A stretch of 64,000 nucleotides of DNA from Protonemura montana (taxonomy: Eukaryota > Arthropoda > Insecta > Plecoptera > Nemouridae), in NCBI GenBank assembly GCA_947568835.1, contig OX387605.1:20774418-20838417 (forward strand), written 5' to 3'. The position numbers and the translations under genes are program-made. The notes under the pieces are model-generated. The model searched no databases. It had not been told where the DNA came from and worked only from the letters and a program-made list of their open reading frames with translations. Below are positions 1-12,684 of this stretch, piece after piece; the first letter of the stretch is position 1, and every line of letters starts with the position of its first letter.

Positions 1-7
1 GATTTCA

Positions 8-163
8 GTGGAAAGGATACTTTCTTATGAGATGCTTTGGCGTCGAGGAAGATGTTGCATACCATATAAGGATTTACTGGTATCGTCAACTGGCATTGTG
101 TGCTATTTGTCATACATTAAAAATTAAAGCTGACATTCCTAGACAGCTAGACACATTATCATA
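8..163 (+). other. Exon-like open frame at the window edge, unrecognised
   Basis: A 52-codon open frame beginning WKGYFLMRCFGVEED follows a TTTCAG at the very start of the window and ends at a TAG. It could be the end of an exon of a gene lying to the left, but 50 open codons can occur by chance in AT-rich DNA and I recognise no family. It is listed only because the window edge prevents a proper test. Confidence 0.12.
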
Positions 164-637
164 GTTGCACATCATCTAGCGATCTACTTTAGTGTTTGCA
201 TCTAGAGCAGCTTTAAACTCGTAAGGAGTTACATAAAAAAAAAAGATATATATATATTTATATATATTTACATAGAAAAATCAATTATAACATATCGGTG
301 GAGGTGCCAAGTTCCATGCTTGCTCTGCGGGCTGCGTTCAGGGGCCAGAGATTTACCCGTAACGTCAAGTTCACAATCTCGACGTATCCCGTCTCGAAAC
401 GTGAATCTCATTCCAGCAAGATTAGAAAATTATACCGAAGAGCACCTATGCTCCACGGAATTCAATGTTACCCGGTGGAAACAAAGACATGGCGGCGCCT
501 AGAGCTGCACCCTGCGCCTAGACACCTGTAACGTGCACTGGTTGCGTCGTTACTACATTTGCAATGGCACGTAGCGAACATTCGCGATTTAAACTTAACC
601 TTAGCTGTTCAAGCATATAAAGAGCATTGTACAGGGT

Positions 638-657
638 GGGGGGGGGGGGGGGGGGGG
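638..657. repeat. Poly-G run of 20
   Basis: An uninterrupted run of 20 G on the + strand, in intergenic DNA. On the complement it is poly-C. Such runs are error-prone in assembly, so the length may be inexact. The only open frames through it encode poly-proline and are not credible. Confidence 0.9.
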
Positions 658-1158
658 TAAATAATAGGAACCCCCGAGCGATGTCAAAGTGAGTACAATT
701 AAAAGAACGCGTGCTTTGTAAATGCAAATAATCATTTCGGCATCGCTTTGACATGGCACCCAAGCAGAGCACCGAAGGGCATGCTTAGAGTATAAACAGT
801 TTTGCCCCCTCTCTGGGAGGCCTTGCGCCATAGACTGAACGTGTAAGAGGGTTTTTAGTTCAACAACCCCTATTTAGAGTAGACTATTTTGCCTTCTTTC
901 TCCCCGGTCTTGAGCGCATTTCATCGCGAGTGAGAGGTATTCGATATGTGCGTTCAAAGAACCCTTGTGCAGCTAAGCTTCAGAAAAATGTTCACGAGAC
1001 AAAATTTTAGAAGCATATGGTACTCCTTCTCAAAATCCAGTGGATAAACATAAGCAAATAGCCTTAGCCTAAACCCCCAGCCTACAAAAGTTTAAAGAAA
1101 ATAACCCTGAATAAATATCCTGCCTAAAATAACAAATTTTCTGTTGTCTCCCTCAGGA

Positions 1159-1413
1159 CGATGTGATCATCCAGTCTCTCCAGGTACTGGACTCGGGCTC
1201 TAGACTATGATCCAAGGCGTCCCCTCAGCATCACGTGCGACTGTTCCGTTCCTTCAACGGCGCTCCGCTTCACCGGCACCAGCACTACGACGACGCCCTC
1301 GTCGCATTCGAAGCGGCGCTTCGCTCCGAGTGGGCGTCGGTATGCGTGCTGGGCGCCGGCTAGTCACGACGCCCTCGTCTCTGGATACTCGGGTGGACGC
1401 TACTCAGGACGCG
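1159..1413 (+). other. GC-rich exon-like segment, possible 3' exon of an upstream gene
   Basis: The segment is clearly more GC-rich than its flanks and follows good acceptors (CTCCCTCAG ending at 1157-1158, and TCTCTCCAG ending near 1183). From the first acceptor the frame reads DDVIIQSLQVLDSGSRL and then stops. From the second acceptor a different frame stays open to about 1413 and is rich in Ser, Thr and Arg. The two readings exclude each other, so the frame is undecided. It may be the last exon of a + strand gene mostly to the left of the window. No family recognised. Confidence 0.25.
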
Positions 1414-1697
1414 TGAGTCGCGCTTGACGAATTGGACGGTGATTCGGTGACATTTGTTTTGCAATGCTGATCGTCTCATACCATTGTGAAGAAGTGACAT
1501 GAATTATTGATCTAATTTATCTCCCTAACAAGTTGAGGACACAATAGAGTTCAACATTTCTTTGACCATGTTATTTGGCGTTTAAATATGTACACTACAG
1601 CTCAATGAAAAGCCGGTGTACATTTTGTTTTACTTATTTGCGGAATATCCTAAACAACATGGTCATGAGATTTCCTGCTGTGTCCTATTCTTCCTAG

Positions 1698-2014
1698 GGA
1701 GCAAAGAAAGCGTCATTCGTCCTTGAGTGTATGGCCTTGAAGCCAGAGTGACCTTCAATCTCCCAAGTGACCGTGCATACGCGACAGACACACCTTTCAT
1801 GGAAATTGCAACCAGCATTAAGGTCATCTTGACTTCAGTTTTTACCGGCAATCTACGTCAGTATCTAGAGATGGGTGGGCAGAACGCCTCGACTAAGACA
1901 CCGACGCCACCGACGCCACCGACGCCTCAGCGCAAGAAAACATCTTCAATCAGCCTTGACTTCATCTCTGGTCGTCGAACCGTCGGTTCTTCACAAGAAA
2001 CTCGAGCGGAATAA
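1698..2014 (+). other. Exon-like segment with a Thr-Pro repeat, unrecognised
   Basis: After an acceptor-like TTCTTCCTAG the phase-0 frame gives GAKKASFVLECMALKPE and a stop. A second overlapping frame from about 1727 to 2014 is open for 95 codons and contains three tandem TPP units followed by a basic, Ser-rich tail; it has an in-frame stop just upstream and no ATG start. Either could be a small terminal exon of the same hypothetical upstream gene. The TPP repeat comes from a CCACCGACG DNA repeat at about 1904-1927. Support is weak. Confidence 0.2.
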
Positions 2015-3119
2015 GTGTTTTTTTTTTCGGTTGAACATACAGTGAGTCGTATCGTGGTGATGCCTATTGTTGTTCTAAAACTCCACAGTCCTCGTTCCTG
2101 CCAAAATAACTGCACGCTGTTTTAAACTTCTGTACATGCCCGTCTATTCCAAATCGTCACTGTGATCGTTCCGGCGTCATGATTACTCTCGAATCACTAC
2201 TCGATTTGTTGCCATCATCATCAACAACAAAATATTCAGTAAAAATAAAGCGTAACGGTTTTTTTTTTTTCAATTCGGTGTGATTTGACGCATAGACTTG
2301 ATCCAGTTAATTGTTTAGCGATTTCTTGTGACTGTTAATCGACAAGAGGTCATCTAGATCTTTAAGAGCTACACCAATGCCTGCTGAGAATTCGACCTGC
2401 TGCGAGTCTGGCATCTTGTTGGCCACAATGAACCGAGTGTCTGAAATAAAGAAGTCTTAGTAGTGAAGAACTGAATCGGAAAGGAGACCCACGCGGTATG
2501 ATAAGAAATGATGGGAGAGAGGTGAAAAAGGGGAAAGATAGATTTTAATGAGTACCTGAGATGGAAGTGGGCACAAAAGTATTGGATAAATATTTTTGAA
2601 AGAAGCGGCAGCGATTGGTTTCTGGTAAAGTCAATCGTGATATAAAAGCTTCGAAAAAAACGAGTATAGACTGAAACAAAAAAACAAAAAAAACGGCGCA
2701 CTCACGATGTCGGTGTGAAATTGATTTGAAAACAAAATATTAGTTTCGTGCACAACCCAACCACAAAATCGCAGCAATATGTTTGAAAAAAATATTCTAT
2801 TCGCAGAATTAACACGTTGGACACGTTAAATACTCGTTGAATTATTATAAATAGGATCATTAAACTCGCCTTATCATTTACAAAAATAATTTTTAAATAA
2901 ATCTAACCACATCAATCTATATGTTTCAACCGTAAAACTGGAATAACCGTCTTTATCTCACTTCATCGTAATATTTTACTGGTGTTTATGTGAACGTGAG
3001 TTATACAATACCATACATTTTATTTCGATCCACAAATGACACGATTAATTGAAGTCAACGTAACCTACATCCACATGGAATGAAAGTCTAGACTCAGATC
3101 GAACCAGAGAATACTAATT

Positions 3120-3222
3120 ATATCTGTGTTTCCCCTAGGATCTGTTCCCACCACGCGGCCGATGGGTCGTGGGTTCGGTGCTCGAACCCGAAGACATGGG
3201 ACAGATAATCAGAAAAGATTAA
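3120..3222 (+). other. Exon-like segment with acceptor, possible terminal exon
   Basis: The sequence TCTGTGTTTCCCCTAG is a good acceptor, followed by a 27-codon frame (DLFPPRGRWVVGSV, then LEPEDMGQIIRKD) ending in TAA near 3222. The segment is GC-rich in an AT-rich neighbourhood. A related, shorter and diverged copy lies inverted at about 3628-3692. The GGGTTCGGTGCTCGAACCC stretch also resembles a tRNA-type B box, so it could instead be part of an old SINE. Confidence 0.25.
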
Positions 3223-3399
3223 TTGACTTAATTTTCAATGTGACCCACGCAACCAGCTACCAGGCATTGACCAGTAATGAGAAGGTAACAGAAATTAAAC
3301 TTGATCAACTTTCACGTCCATTTTCGAATCACATTGAGCAAAGGGAACTAAAAACGAACTGGCGAGTTTAAGATTTACGTTTTCTTATACGCACTAACA

Positions 3400-6300
3400 T
3401 TCGTTTCTGCAAATTTAAAACTTGAAGTCGATTTTCCGCAGTTTCTTGTCACAAAATTTAGGCGTTATGGTAACATCTCTACGCAGGCAAGCAACCAACA
3501 GATATGCTTTTTTAAATGCTTAAATTGGTGAGTTTTTATTTCGATCAACAATTAATTTTGCCACAAACTTGCCGCAGTACCGCAAACACTTTGACATCGG
3601 AAATCAAGTTCAATGATATCGCCTGCAAATTGTCTATCATCGAATCGACACCGAACTCAGGACGCATCGGCCCATCTGTGGGGAAACACAGATAAAAATT
3701 GTTTTTCTCGAGCTCGATCAAACCGTAGCCTCCGCTTGGTCTTTTGCAGCTAGGGTGTCCCGTGTCTATGTTTGAAATATCGACGTTAGCCTTAAACCAA
3801 TATAAACGTCAGTGTAGGGGATGGCCGACAGTAATGAGGGTAATTACTAATTACGTAGTGGAGCAATTAGCAATGGTGTTTATAGACTCTGGCAGCTAAG
3901 ATTACAAGAATGCTCAACTAATAATGAATAGTAGAACTATCGTTGATATTCGTTTTGATGCTACTAAATTATTGTTGAAATTACACGATGTTAAAACGTT
4001 GTTATTTTTTTTTTCGCTGGAACATTATTTGCTGTTAACTTTCGGTGCGTAATAAAAAATAACGTAAAGATGATTTTATTTAAAACGCATTAAGGGTGGG
4101 GATTTTTTTTTTTTTTGTTGTAAATAAGTCGGTTTTTTCCGTTATTTCAATTAAATTTAGCTATAATATTTAGCTAAAGACGGGTACGCTTCGATATATT
4201 AAAGTTAAACACTGAGAAATAAACAAAATTTATTTAAAACTGTTGCCTCGGGCCATAAAAATAGTAATAAACTTAGATAAAGTGTTTTTTTGCCAGAGCG
4301 GAAATTTTCGACTGGTATATATGCGTTGATTGAAAAAAATAAACGCCAAACATTTGTGCAATTATCTAGCGTGGTTGCGTGTTAACATTTCGCAGATTCG
4401 CCTAAAAATGTCGCTTAAATTGTAAAAAAAGATGTATAATTAATTTGTTTCTCCACGTGTGTTTATTACTTATGAATAGTTATGTTAGCTATGTCCCGAA
4501 ATGAGACTTAATTATATAAAATAACGCCATTCCTTTTGAATTTATTATCTTATATATAAAATGCTCCTTTAGTATACCTCATATCATAGGGCCTAAAACC
4601 TAGCGAGTAGCCGACATAGCCTAAAATGTGTACCTTATATCTCGACTTATTGTTCTTATTACATAGGATGGGATGATATGCATTAGATCATTGTCATTAT
4701 TATTATAAGTTTATTAAAATTGAAGGGTAGTTAAACTAACTAACACAGCAATTTAGCCAGGTGCTAGAATAATTTCATTATAATTATGAAACTAGAAATT
4801 CAAGTCTTCCCGATATTAAATAGTTTAGAATATTATTAACCGGGCAACGTTGTAATTTATATAGCTGGAAATTTTTTTTGGTTTTGTAATCATTAATTGG
4901 TTGCTAAATCGTAAATGAAGGCGATATTGGAAATTTTAGTTCGGCTATAGAGCTTAGAGAACATACACCTGGTTATTCTATGTCGCGTTGCAGAAAAGGA
5001 TTGAAGGTGATCATTGACGCCTTTGTCGAGCCAGAAAGGAATAGAATAGGATATTACTGGGACTATCCAAACAAATAGTTAAAAATATTAAAGAAGACGT
5101 TAAAAAAAATAGTAAACATAACCAAACACACAATTTGTTTCACATTTATAGCAGAAAATGACTATTTTCATCGTCGAAACATCTCAATTCTCGACATTTT
5201 TTCTGTTACCGAGGCCCATTTTCAAACATCCCTTTCGAAACCGTATAAAATGACTTTTCGTTGTTTCGTCTAAAGGCCTAACGTTCATACAAATACATTT
5301 TCAAGAATGGGAAACTGTGAAAAATGATTATTACTTTCTATATCATCATCAAAACGTGATCGTATTAATTGTAACTATAGTTTGCTTCACGCTTTAGCAA
5401 ATCTCTTTTATCTGTTGCAAACTGTTTTACCCTTTTTTTTAACGCTAGCAGTGTGGCTTTGGTGAACCAAAGTTTAAATATTTCTTTTTAATGTGAGTGC
5501 ATCGCCAGAAAAAAAAGTACATGGAAGTCTACGCAAAATGTTTAATTTTCTATGTGTTTTGCTTCTTCTCGGACGAGCACCAGCTGTGACAGTTTGACAC
5601 TAAAATGGTGCCGTTATCGTCGTGAATCGACACGTTACGTTGGCGGTAATCGTGAAAAGAATTGTTAAACCTCTCCCACCAAAATAATGAGAACTGCCCA
5701 CCAGTAAAATTGTTCATTATCTTCAAATACTATTAACATATGAATCTCTACTTGATAATTTGATGGTTTGCATTATATTGTAAATATATACTGAATCTTG
5801 TTATTATTTACAGAGTTCTTTGCGAGTCTATGTGAATACTGTGTTTTATAATCTCGATATAGTTATTTAATTATCATTGATAAGGCAATAAATCCCATCT
5901 TAATTGAACTCAGGTGTTCTTGATGTTTAAAACGAAGAAATGGTTAACAAGGAGTAACGTTAATAAAGAGGTAATCATAAAGAAAAGTCGAAAATGTGTA
6001 ACCTAACCTTATAATTTATTCTAATTGGATGCTGGACAAACGAAATAAAATATGAAAATCACTTAATTGAGGTGACTGAGCCCGGATCGCTCAGAAAAAG
6101 AGGTCACTGTATGATCGGCAATTGCTAATTGCATTGATAATTTCAATTAAACTCCACTTCATAGTAGCACTACACTTAATTAATTTGCAAACCATAAATA
6201 TAATATAACCACATAAAAGTCACTACGCGGTCAGCTCTGGCAAATGATAAGCACAACCTATTTAGATTTCCAAAAATAGTTTCTTTGTGATATTAACTAG

Positions 6301-6890
6301 TAATCAGGCCATGATTCAAGAGGCCTCTCTGAACCGTCCTGATTTGGTAAACCGATATCCTGTTGCTATGTCCTGTCGCCAAGCGAAACCTTCCATACTT
6401 TCTAGGACGAAAGAATCGCTTTTAGTTATCTCATGTGATGAGACACTCGTACGACGCAACAATTGCGATAGGCGCACATCGCAATGTCTAAACGTCAAAC
6501 TAAACTTGAATCACTGTCTAAGAATGAGTTGTGCAATTTTAATGATAATTAGTAAGGAGTCTATGACGTGTCCTATACGTATAAACGATCATGGAATCGA
6601 AGAACATTCGATATTTGGTCATAAATGTCATACATGATTCTATTCTATTTTTTTATTGTTTTACTTCTCAACATAGAAAAATACCAATAAGCAACATTTT
6701 CCAACTATGATGAATTTGCAGTTTTTTTAAAACACAGCTTCAATCATCATTAGTCATTTTTTTATTATTCTTAAATGCACACACAAACAAGTGTTTTTTT
6801 TTTCTTGCACAAGACCACAAACCCAAATCGGGCTTATCTACTAAGTTTCAATTAAACCGAAAATAGCTTCACTATTCTTCCATCCGCGTT
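3400..6890. other. Non-coding AT-rich stretch
   Basis: Apart from the inverted copy at 3.65 kb, I see no exon with paired splice signals, no RNA gene and no clear repeat. A 116-codon open frame at 6287-6637 lacks codon bias, family resemblance and splice context, and I do not treat it as a gene. Long T and A runs are common. Confidence 0.5.
3628..3692 (-). repeat. Inverted, diverged copy of the 3120-3222 segment
   Basis: Read on the minus strand, this has the same TATCTGTGTTTCCCC lead-in followed by an AG, then a block matching the + copy over GGCCGATGxGTC and GTTCGGTG. About 18 bp present after the acceptor in the + copy is missing here. Its reading frame closes quickly. With the 3120 copy it forms an inverted pair about 0.45 kb apart. 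Confidence 0.5.
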
Positions 6891-7039
6891 TTGTACTCTA
6901 GCCTCTTACACTCAAATCATGGACCATCGTCCATTGGCCATCTTTACTTATCAACCATTCTCTAATCGACGACGAAATACGTATTGGCTGGTTAACAAGA
7001 TTTTTGCACATTAAAAAAAAAGTTATGGCAGTGACGTAA

Positions 7040-7253
7040 TTGCAACAGCGACCCTGGAGGCGTTTGCTTTGTTTATCAACAGCAAGAGCAGCTTGCACAG
7101 AGCATGCACTCTCAAAGATCGGCTGGACATCGTGAGAAGAAGACGTTGCAGCTCCTCGGCTCTCTGGCAGGATCAGTGGACAGCATTTTAGTGTCATCTT
7201 GAGAACATACACGGGATTTTGGGAACGTTATCATATCTGTACTTTGATTTTGG
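7040..7253 (+). promoter_or_regulatory. Candidate 5' non-coding exon upstream of the astakine gene
   Basis: A stretch that is GC-richer than its flanks ends in a strong donor (GATTTTG then GTAAGTAC at 7254). It has no long open frame. The astakine coding exon begins after an acceptor at 10072-10073 with an 18-nt leader before the ATG, so at least one upstream non-coding exon is expected, and this is a plausible one. A second possible donor lies near 9740. Inference only. Confidence 0.25.
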
Positions 7254-7259
7254 TAAGTA

Positions 7260-10070
7260 CTAAAAATTATCGTGAAATTATTAAACTTTGCTTTTTTTTA
7301 GATCAACGCAGTCCCAGGTGATCATTCACAGTGGGATGTGTATTTGACGTAGAAGTTTTTACTGTAAAATCCATCTGATCAGAAGCTGTAGTAAGTCTGT
7401 TGTTTTAGAAAAATACAATTTCATTTTTCTGAACGCTTGTATTTGACAGTTTTTGGACGTATCTTAGCAATGAGTTTCCCGTTGTTATGGAAAACTCAAT
7501 GGTATTAACTGTATTACTTAAGCGTGCGAATGCTTCAACACTGGCCGACACCAGTTATTGCCTACGGCAAAAGATGCGCAATCACCCCTGGGGCTGTAGA
7601 AGACATAAATAATAATGAACCCACAGATAGAGTTTTGTTGTTTTGAACAAATTTGCTTGTCATAGTAGGTGATGTCGGGGTTTTTTTCATAGACCAATTA
7701 CTATACCTTTGTCGTGCCATGGATTAATGAGTTGTATTATGGTTGTTCCGTCAAATAAGTGAATGCGAGTTACAGGCATGTGTTTTCTCTTTGCGCTATT
7801 GCCCGGGAAATGTGATGTGAAAATAATTTTGAAGATGAACACACATCGGTTATTCTGTCAGTCACGTGGTCTTTTTGCAAAATTTGATGTTTGAGTTTTT
7901 TTTATGGAGTAATTGAAAAAGTTGTTGCCTGAATATTACATACTTAATTAATCCTGGCCGTATCCACAAATCATTTGATGGCAAAGTTGTTCTATCACCT
8001 TGTTAACAACCCATAAAAATCTGAAAACACAGTCTATGATTGGCCGATCACCTTTAAACTCCGAGGCTAAATCTAAAGCCTCCTTTTGTGGATCCGGCCC
8101 TTATAGAATACATTTTTAAAATCATTTTTCTATGATAACACAAAAAAAAACGAGAAACAGATTTAAAAAATAGCTATAAGTTTGTGAACAAACCAATGCT
8201 GTTTCAATGCTAGAATATTCTTCACATCCGCATTTAATTATTAAGTATGCGCGTGTCTTCCTACTGAATAGAATGCAGGTAGCACCGACGTCTTATTGTA
8301 TTTTATTTCTATGCTACTTTTGCTTTTGTTCCAACTAATGCAATTATTCTTTTCCCACTCTCTTACCCATCCACGCGCTTCTAATTGCATGGAAGAAGTA
8401 CTTACTGTAATCAAGGAAAGACAATCTTGCTAATTGAATGCATACGGCGCATATTCTACATTAGCTCACGCTGACATAGCTTTAAAGTGCATTATATTAT
8501 TAAATAGTCGCAGATCAAGTCGTTTATATTTTACTATTATATGTTCATTTTCTACACACAAAACGAGCGGATCTGACTGGTTCGATCCATGAGGTCAGCG
8601 GTCATAGGGCATCAAAGATTACGTTCCATTGACCATCGCGTCAGTTATTGACTTAAAAAACTTATCAGTATTCTCAAATGAAAATTGCATCAGACCAACT
8701 TGTGCGCAAAATGATCGACCGGCTGTCTTCACGCATATTTAGTTGACATTGAATTTGAATTCAGTAAATTTACTCTCGTTCATTCAACCTGCGAATAATC
8801 CGTAAGTGCATTTTGAAACAGCATTGTCTCTCGTTCTGGTTCTTTTCAATTTGCGTTGAATTCCAGTCTTTCTCCGGAACAAGTTCGTTATAAAGTTTTC
8901 TACCGTCATTTTATTCAAACAAACCGGGAACTTTGTAACACAAAGTAAAGTCAAACAGAGAAATTCCTACGTTTCATTACAAAAAAAAAAAAAAAAAAAA
9001 AAAACATGTCTTGGTATTTGTCTTGAAACAGATTTTTTTTCTTCTGTGTAAGTGAATCGTTGACCCTAAGTCACGACTCCTAGTGACCAACCGAGCTGAA
9101 ATGTTGTAGAGGTGTTGGCCAGACGTTGCAGTCGTACGGTATCGCCTGGAGAGGATAATAAATCGAATTGGAAATCAGCATAGCACAGACCTAGGAGTCA
9201 AGTTCATTACCAATGCGATTGCAATTGCTATGTACACTGCACAGACCTTGTAACTTCTAAGCCGACACGAGACAGCGATCGATACAGTGCGTTAATTGTA
9301 TGTAGGTACATGCGTGCCATGGCTCAGCCGCAAATTTACCAAGCACTAGACGCTAAAAGCCATACGACGTGTATCTTCAAATTGTTCAAATTAAATCAAA
9401 TTGTCGCTCGTTTTTCTTAAAGATTTTCGTAATTAAAAATACGAGACAGACAGAAGAAAACAGTATTATTACATACCCGAATCCAATGCGAATCGTAACA
9501 CACAAGATTAACATACAAATTACATTTTCATTTATATGATATTTAATTAAAATCAGCGAGTGAAAAGACTCGAAACGTTTTGAATGCAAATTACCAAGCT
9601 GCTTTTTTACTTGTTTTTACTTTGCGAGTGCATGAGGCTGCCAAGATCAGCGAGAAGACGTGCTGAAGGTTGCCGTGGGGCGGACCAGAGATTTGAATGA
9701 AGGATAGGCGAAGACGATGATTACCGCGTAATAGCAAACCCGGTACGTAGGTGCTTGCTCGGGGAAACCCCTACCGGAACTTCCAAGAGCTCAATTTGAT
9801 GACGCGCACATTGCTCGTGAAATTATTCACGAGTATCACGTTTTTAATAACGCGTACCTGATTGTTGATGTGATTTTAAGATATTAAATTGTGTACCAGT
9901 ACTTATACTTAATAACCGCGTCGACCATTTTCTTTGATTATTGCCGCAGATAATCGCCAAGGGTTAATTTTAATTTGGTCGAAGTTCATCTCGTGTGTAT
10001 TGTTGTTTTGCTTCAAGGAGCATGCGTTTAAAAAAGATAACGTTTGGTTTCTGTTTTTTTTTTTTTTGTC
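7260..10070. other. Non-coding stretch, probably astakine upstream region or intron 1
   Basis: I see no coding exon here. It holds a poly-A run at 8981-9004 that may be the tail of a retrotransposed sequence, but no recognisable body precedes it. If the 5' exon at 7.2 kb is real, this is intron 1 of the astakine gene, ending in a T-rich tract and TCTAG at 10073. Confidence 0.45.
8981..9004 (+). repeat. Poly-A run of 24
   Basis: An uninterrupted run of 24 A. Upstream sequence shows no recognisable SINE or processed-gene body, and no obvious target-site duplication was found. Confidence 0.8.
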
Positions 10071-10091
10071 TAGACCGCTGAAAAGTTCGCC

Positions 10092-11476
10092 ATGGGCAAG
10101 TTCGTCATCTTGGCACTGTTGGTGGTCGCCTGTTCGACGACGCTACTCGCAGCGTCGGTGAGTCGACCCGAGACGCCGACGCCGACGATCACCTACTCGC
10201 GTCCGAATTACATCGAGTGTCAGAGCAGTGAAGAGTGCGGCCTGGGTTACTGCTGTGTTCTGGGTAAACAATTCCATCTTGCATCACAGCAAATTTAGGT
10301 GTTATGAGTTTATTGATATGTTGTGTTTAACGACGCACTCTTTTGATGATTGGCCCTGTGGCACTGCTGATTAGTGGATGATAATGAGTGTGATGATGAA
10401 TCTAGCCTAGCCTAAGAGGGAGGAGGGGAAACCCGGTGCCGGCATGTAACCTATTCCTGTTGAACAGCAGGGGACTATCGGCTTACCGTCCTTCCAAAAG
10501 GCGGTAAGGTAAATAAAGTCGTTGCACTAACTTCCATCGTATCTCCCGAACAGACCTGGCCATGTGTGTGACGTCGTCACTGGTCACCCATCCAACACCT
10601 GACCCAACGCAGTATTGATTAACTTCGGCTATCTCTCAAGAACCGGCGTTTTCAAAGTGGCCGTCTGTTCGGTCACGAATTTATTTATTTTATTTAGAGC
10701 TTTGATTTCTCCCAACATTTTACCATGCGGCACAGTAATTTCGCTGTGAAATGCATGGATTGTATGTATATCTGAAGGGAAAATGTTACCTGCCATCGCC
10801 ACGTTTTCCTACCAAGCGTTCCAAAATGCATTTTAAAATTGACTTTTTCATTTTAAAATAGACTTTGGTCTGAAAATAGGAGTCTGACAGAACTCTTATC
10901 TTACTCATCTTTACCAGGCAAGCACTTATCTTACTCGATACTCCTACACTACATTTGTAATTGCTCATACCTAAAATCTTCCCCAAAGTCTTACACTGTA
11001 TTGTCTTCGTCTTATCTTCTTCCATAACTAATCTTCTAATCTACCATATATCCTCAACAAACAACCAAACTACAGTCAGCATTTGCTTCAAGCCGATTAT
11101 CACCTCAAAATCTGTAAGCAACACTGTACATTTTTGAGAGGGTAGAGATGTTCCTAATAATAAAATACCCCGCGCATTGCAAGCGTTTGCAATTTAAATC
11201 AGAAATTCACAGACAATTTACTGTTATTGTTTTACTGTTGCAGGCATGGGCCGATTCAGCATCCCCTCTTGCCAACCGTTCCAAGAATCCAACGGCAGCT
11301 GCCGCCCCTTCATCCACCGTTCGTTCAACACTTCAGTCAGCTACCCCGACGGTGCCAATGTGAAACTCAGCGGCGTTTACCGTCTCTTCTGCCCCTGTGC
11401 CGTCGGTCTCGGATGTGACTTAGAAACCTCCTCGTGTCAAGATACCAGCTATGTGTACAATACCGTACTGGTTTGA
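10092..11476 (+). CDS. Astakine-like (prokineticin-domain) secreted protein
   Basis: Two coding exons, 10092-10263 and 11244-11476, joined in phase 1 across a GG/GC glycine codon, give 134 residues. Residues 1-22 (MGKFVILALLVVACSTTLLA) form a signal peptide. The mature part has ten cysteines in the prokineticin pattern: ECQSSEECGLGYCCVLG, then PSC, GSC, LFCPC, GLGC and SSC. The YRLFCPCAVGLGC block is characteristic of invertebrate astakines, and the AVIT N-terminus of vertebrate prokineticins is absent. Astakines are secreted cytokines that promote haemocyte production in crustaceans. The ATG follows an acceptor at 10072-10073 by 18 nt, so the leader is spliced. The intron carries a 5S-derived SINE at 10323-10673. 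Family assignment is strong; function in this species is inferred. Confidence 0.88.
10323..10673 (-). mobile_element. 5S-rRNA-derived SINE, diverged, in the astakine intron
   Basis: Minus-strand copy of the SINE family defined by the intact copy at 20697. In + orientation it shows, in order, the tail complement (GTTTAACGACGCAC), the GTGGCAC block, GGGAAACCCGGTGCCGGCA, the TCCCGAACAG block and the 5S-like head complement (GTCACCCATCCAACACCTGAC and AAGAACCGGCGTT). It is older than the 20.7 kb copy, with many substitutions. Confidence 0.8.
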
Positions 11477-12029
11477 TTCAAAATCAAGCTTTAATGCTGG
11501 ATCAAGATTATTTATCAATGAAATGGTTCAATTATAGTAATCAAAGTTATGGTTTAAATTCAAGCAATCCATTATTTCTTCCTAAAAATTGACGGCTGTA
11601 GTACCGTGGTACTATCAAATTGAGTCAATTCTAAGTGCATATGCTTCGTGGTGCCATTGTTTGGCGCGGTCAGTTTCTATTTGGTTTTAGCTCCAGCAGC
11701 AGCTAGCTATATCCAGAGAGAATGACTCTAGCAAATATTTGACTTAGCAAGGATATGCTGATATCTTTTTGGGTTACATTTGTTTACGGTGTTAATTGCT
11801 CTCTTTTCGATCAAATTTTAATTGGATTCTGTCAGTTTTCGAATGTTTGATTAAATCATTATAATTCTAATTCTGTAAGCAAATTCTGTGCCAGTTTATT
11901 TACGGACTGAAGTCAATTGCTATTTTGATGAGATTGTGGCGTAAAGTTTAAAACACTTGTTTGAAGGGAGGTTAGTTTTAAAGTGATGTGAAATTTGGAG
12001 ATTTTCTGATTTTCCTCCGACTCATGGCA

Positions 12030-12044
12030 CCCCCCCCCCCCCCC
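12030..12044. repeat. Poly-C run of 15
   Basis: Homopolymer in the intergenic stretch between the astakine gene and the convergent coiled-coil gene. No other structure seen. Confidence 0.85.
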
Positions 12045-12201
12045 TGCCCCCTCTCAGCTCCAAAACATAGTTACATAGTTGTGAAATTACTGTTAATGTT
12101 CGATGACGATTGAAATGGAAGATACTTACACTGACAGTTTCTATAAATAATTGTATAATCTAGTCAATATATGATTTATATCATTTACGCGGTGAAACCC
12201 T

Positions 12202-12226
12202 GCTTTTCCTTTTCCTTTTCCTTTTA
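12202..12226. repeat. TTTTCC microsatellite
   Basis: About four units of a 6-bp pyrimidine repeat ending in TTTTAG. Nothing functional is inferred; no exon follows it on the + strand. Confidence 0.75.
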
Positions 12227-12684
12227 GTATTGTGAAGATCACAAACAACATACTCCAAAACCAATTTCCTTTCAATAATTGTATTAGCTAGAAGTACAAA
12301 CAGGTAAAATAGTTTGAGGTTTGCATTTTTGACATGCGACAAAAGTTAAGCATTCGATTTGATATCTTGCCTCTCCAACAATTTTGAGTAGATAACATTC
12401 GCTAACAAATTCAGTGTCTCTTCCGTAGCAGAGAGGTATCTGAAAAGCGATAATATTTCAACAGTTAAAAACGTCATGGCCAATAATACATGCAGTGTTC
12501 CAACCTTAAATAGGACATAGTTCTATCTATAAAACTCTGGGTTTGGATATTCTTACCTTAGGTATTGTAAGAAACATTCGGGGAACATACTATCAGAGAC
12601 AATTTTCCTCATTTTGTTGCTTCAGATTTCTAAATTCACATTAGACTGGTGATTTATCGTTCTATTTTGTATTTTTTCCGTTGA

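Noticed and set aside
6287-6637. 116-codon open frame
   Set aside because: No start context, no motif, no splice signals in the right places; both strands are open over part of it, which suggests chance.
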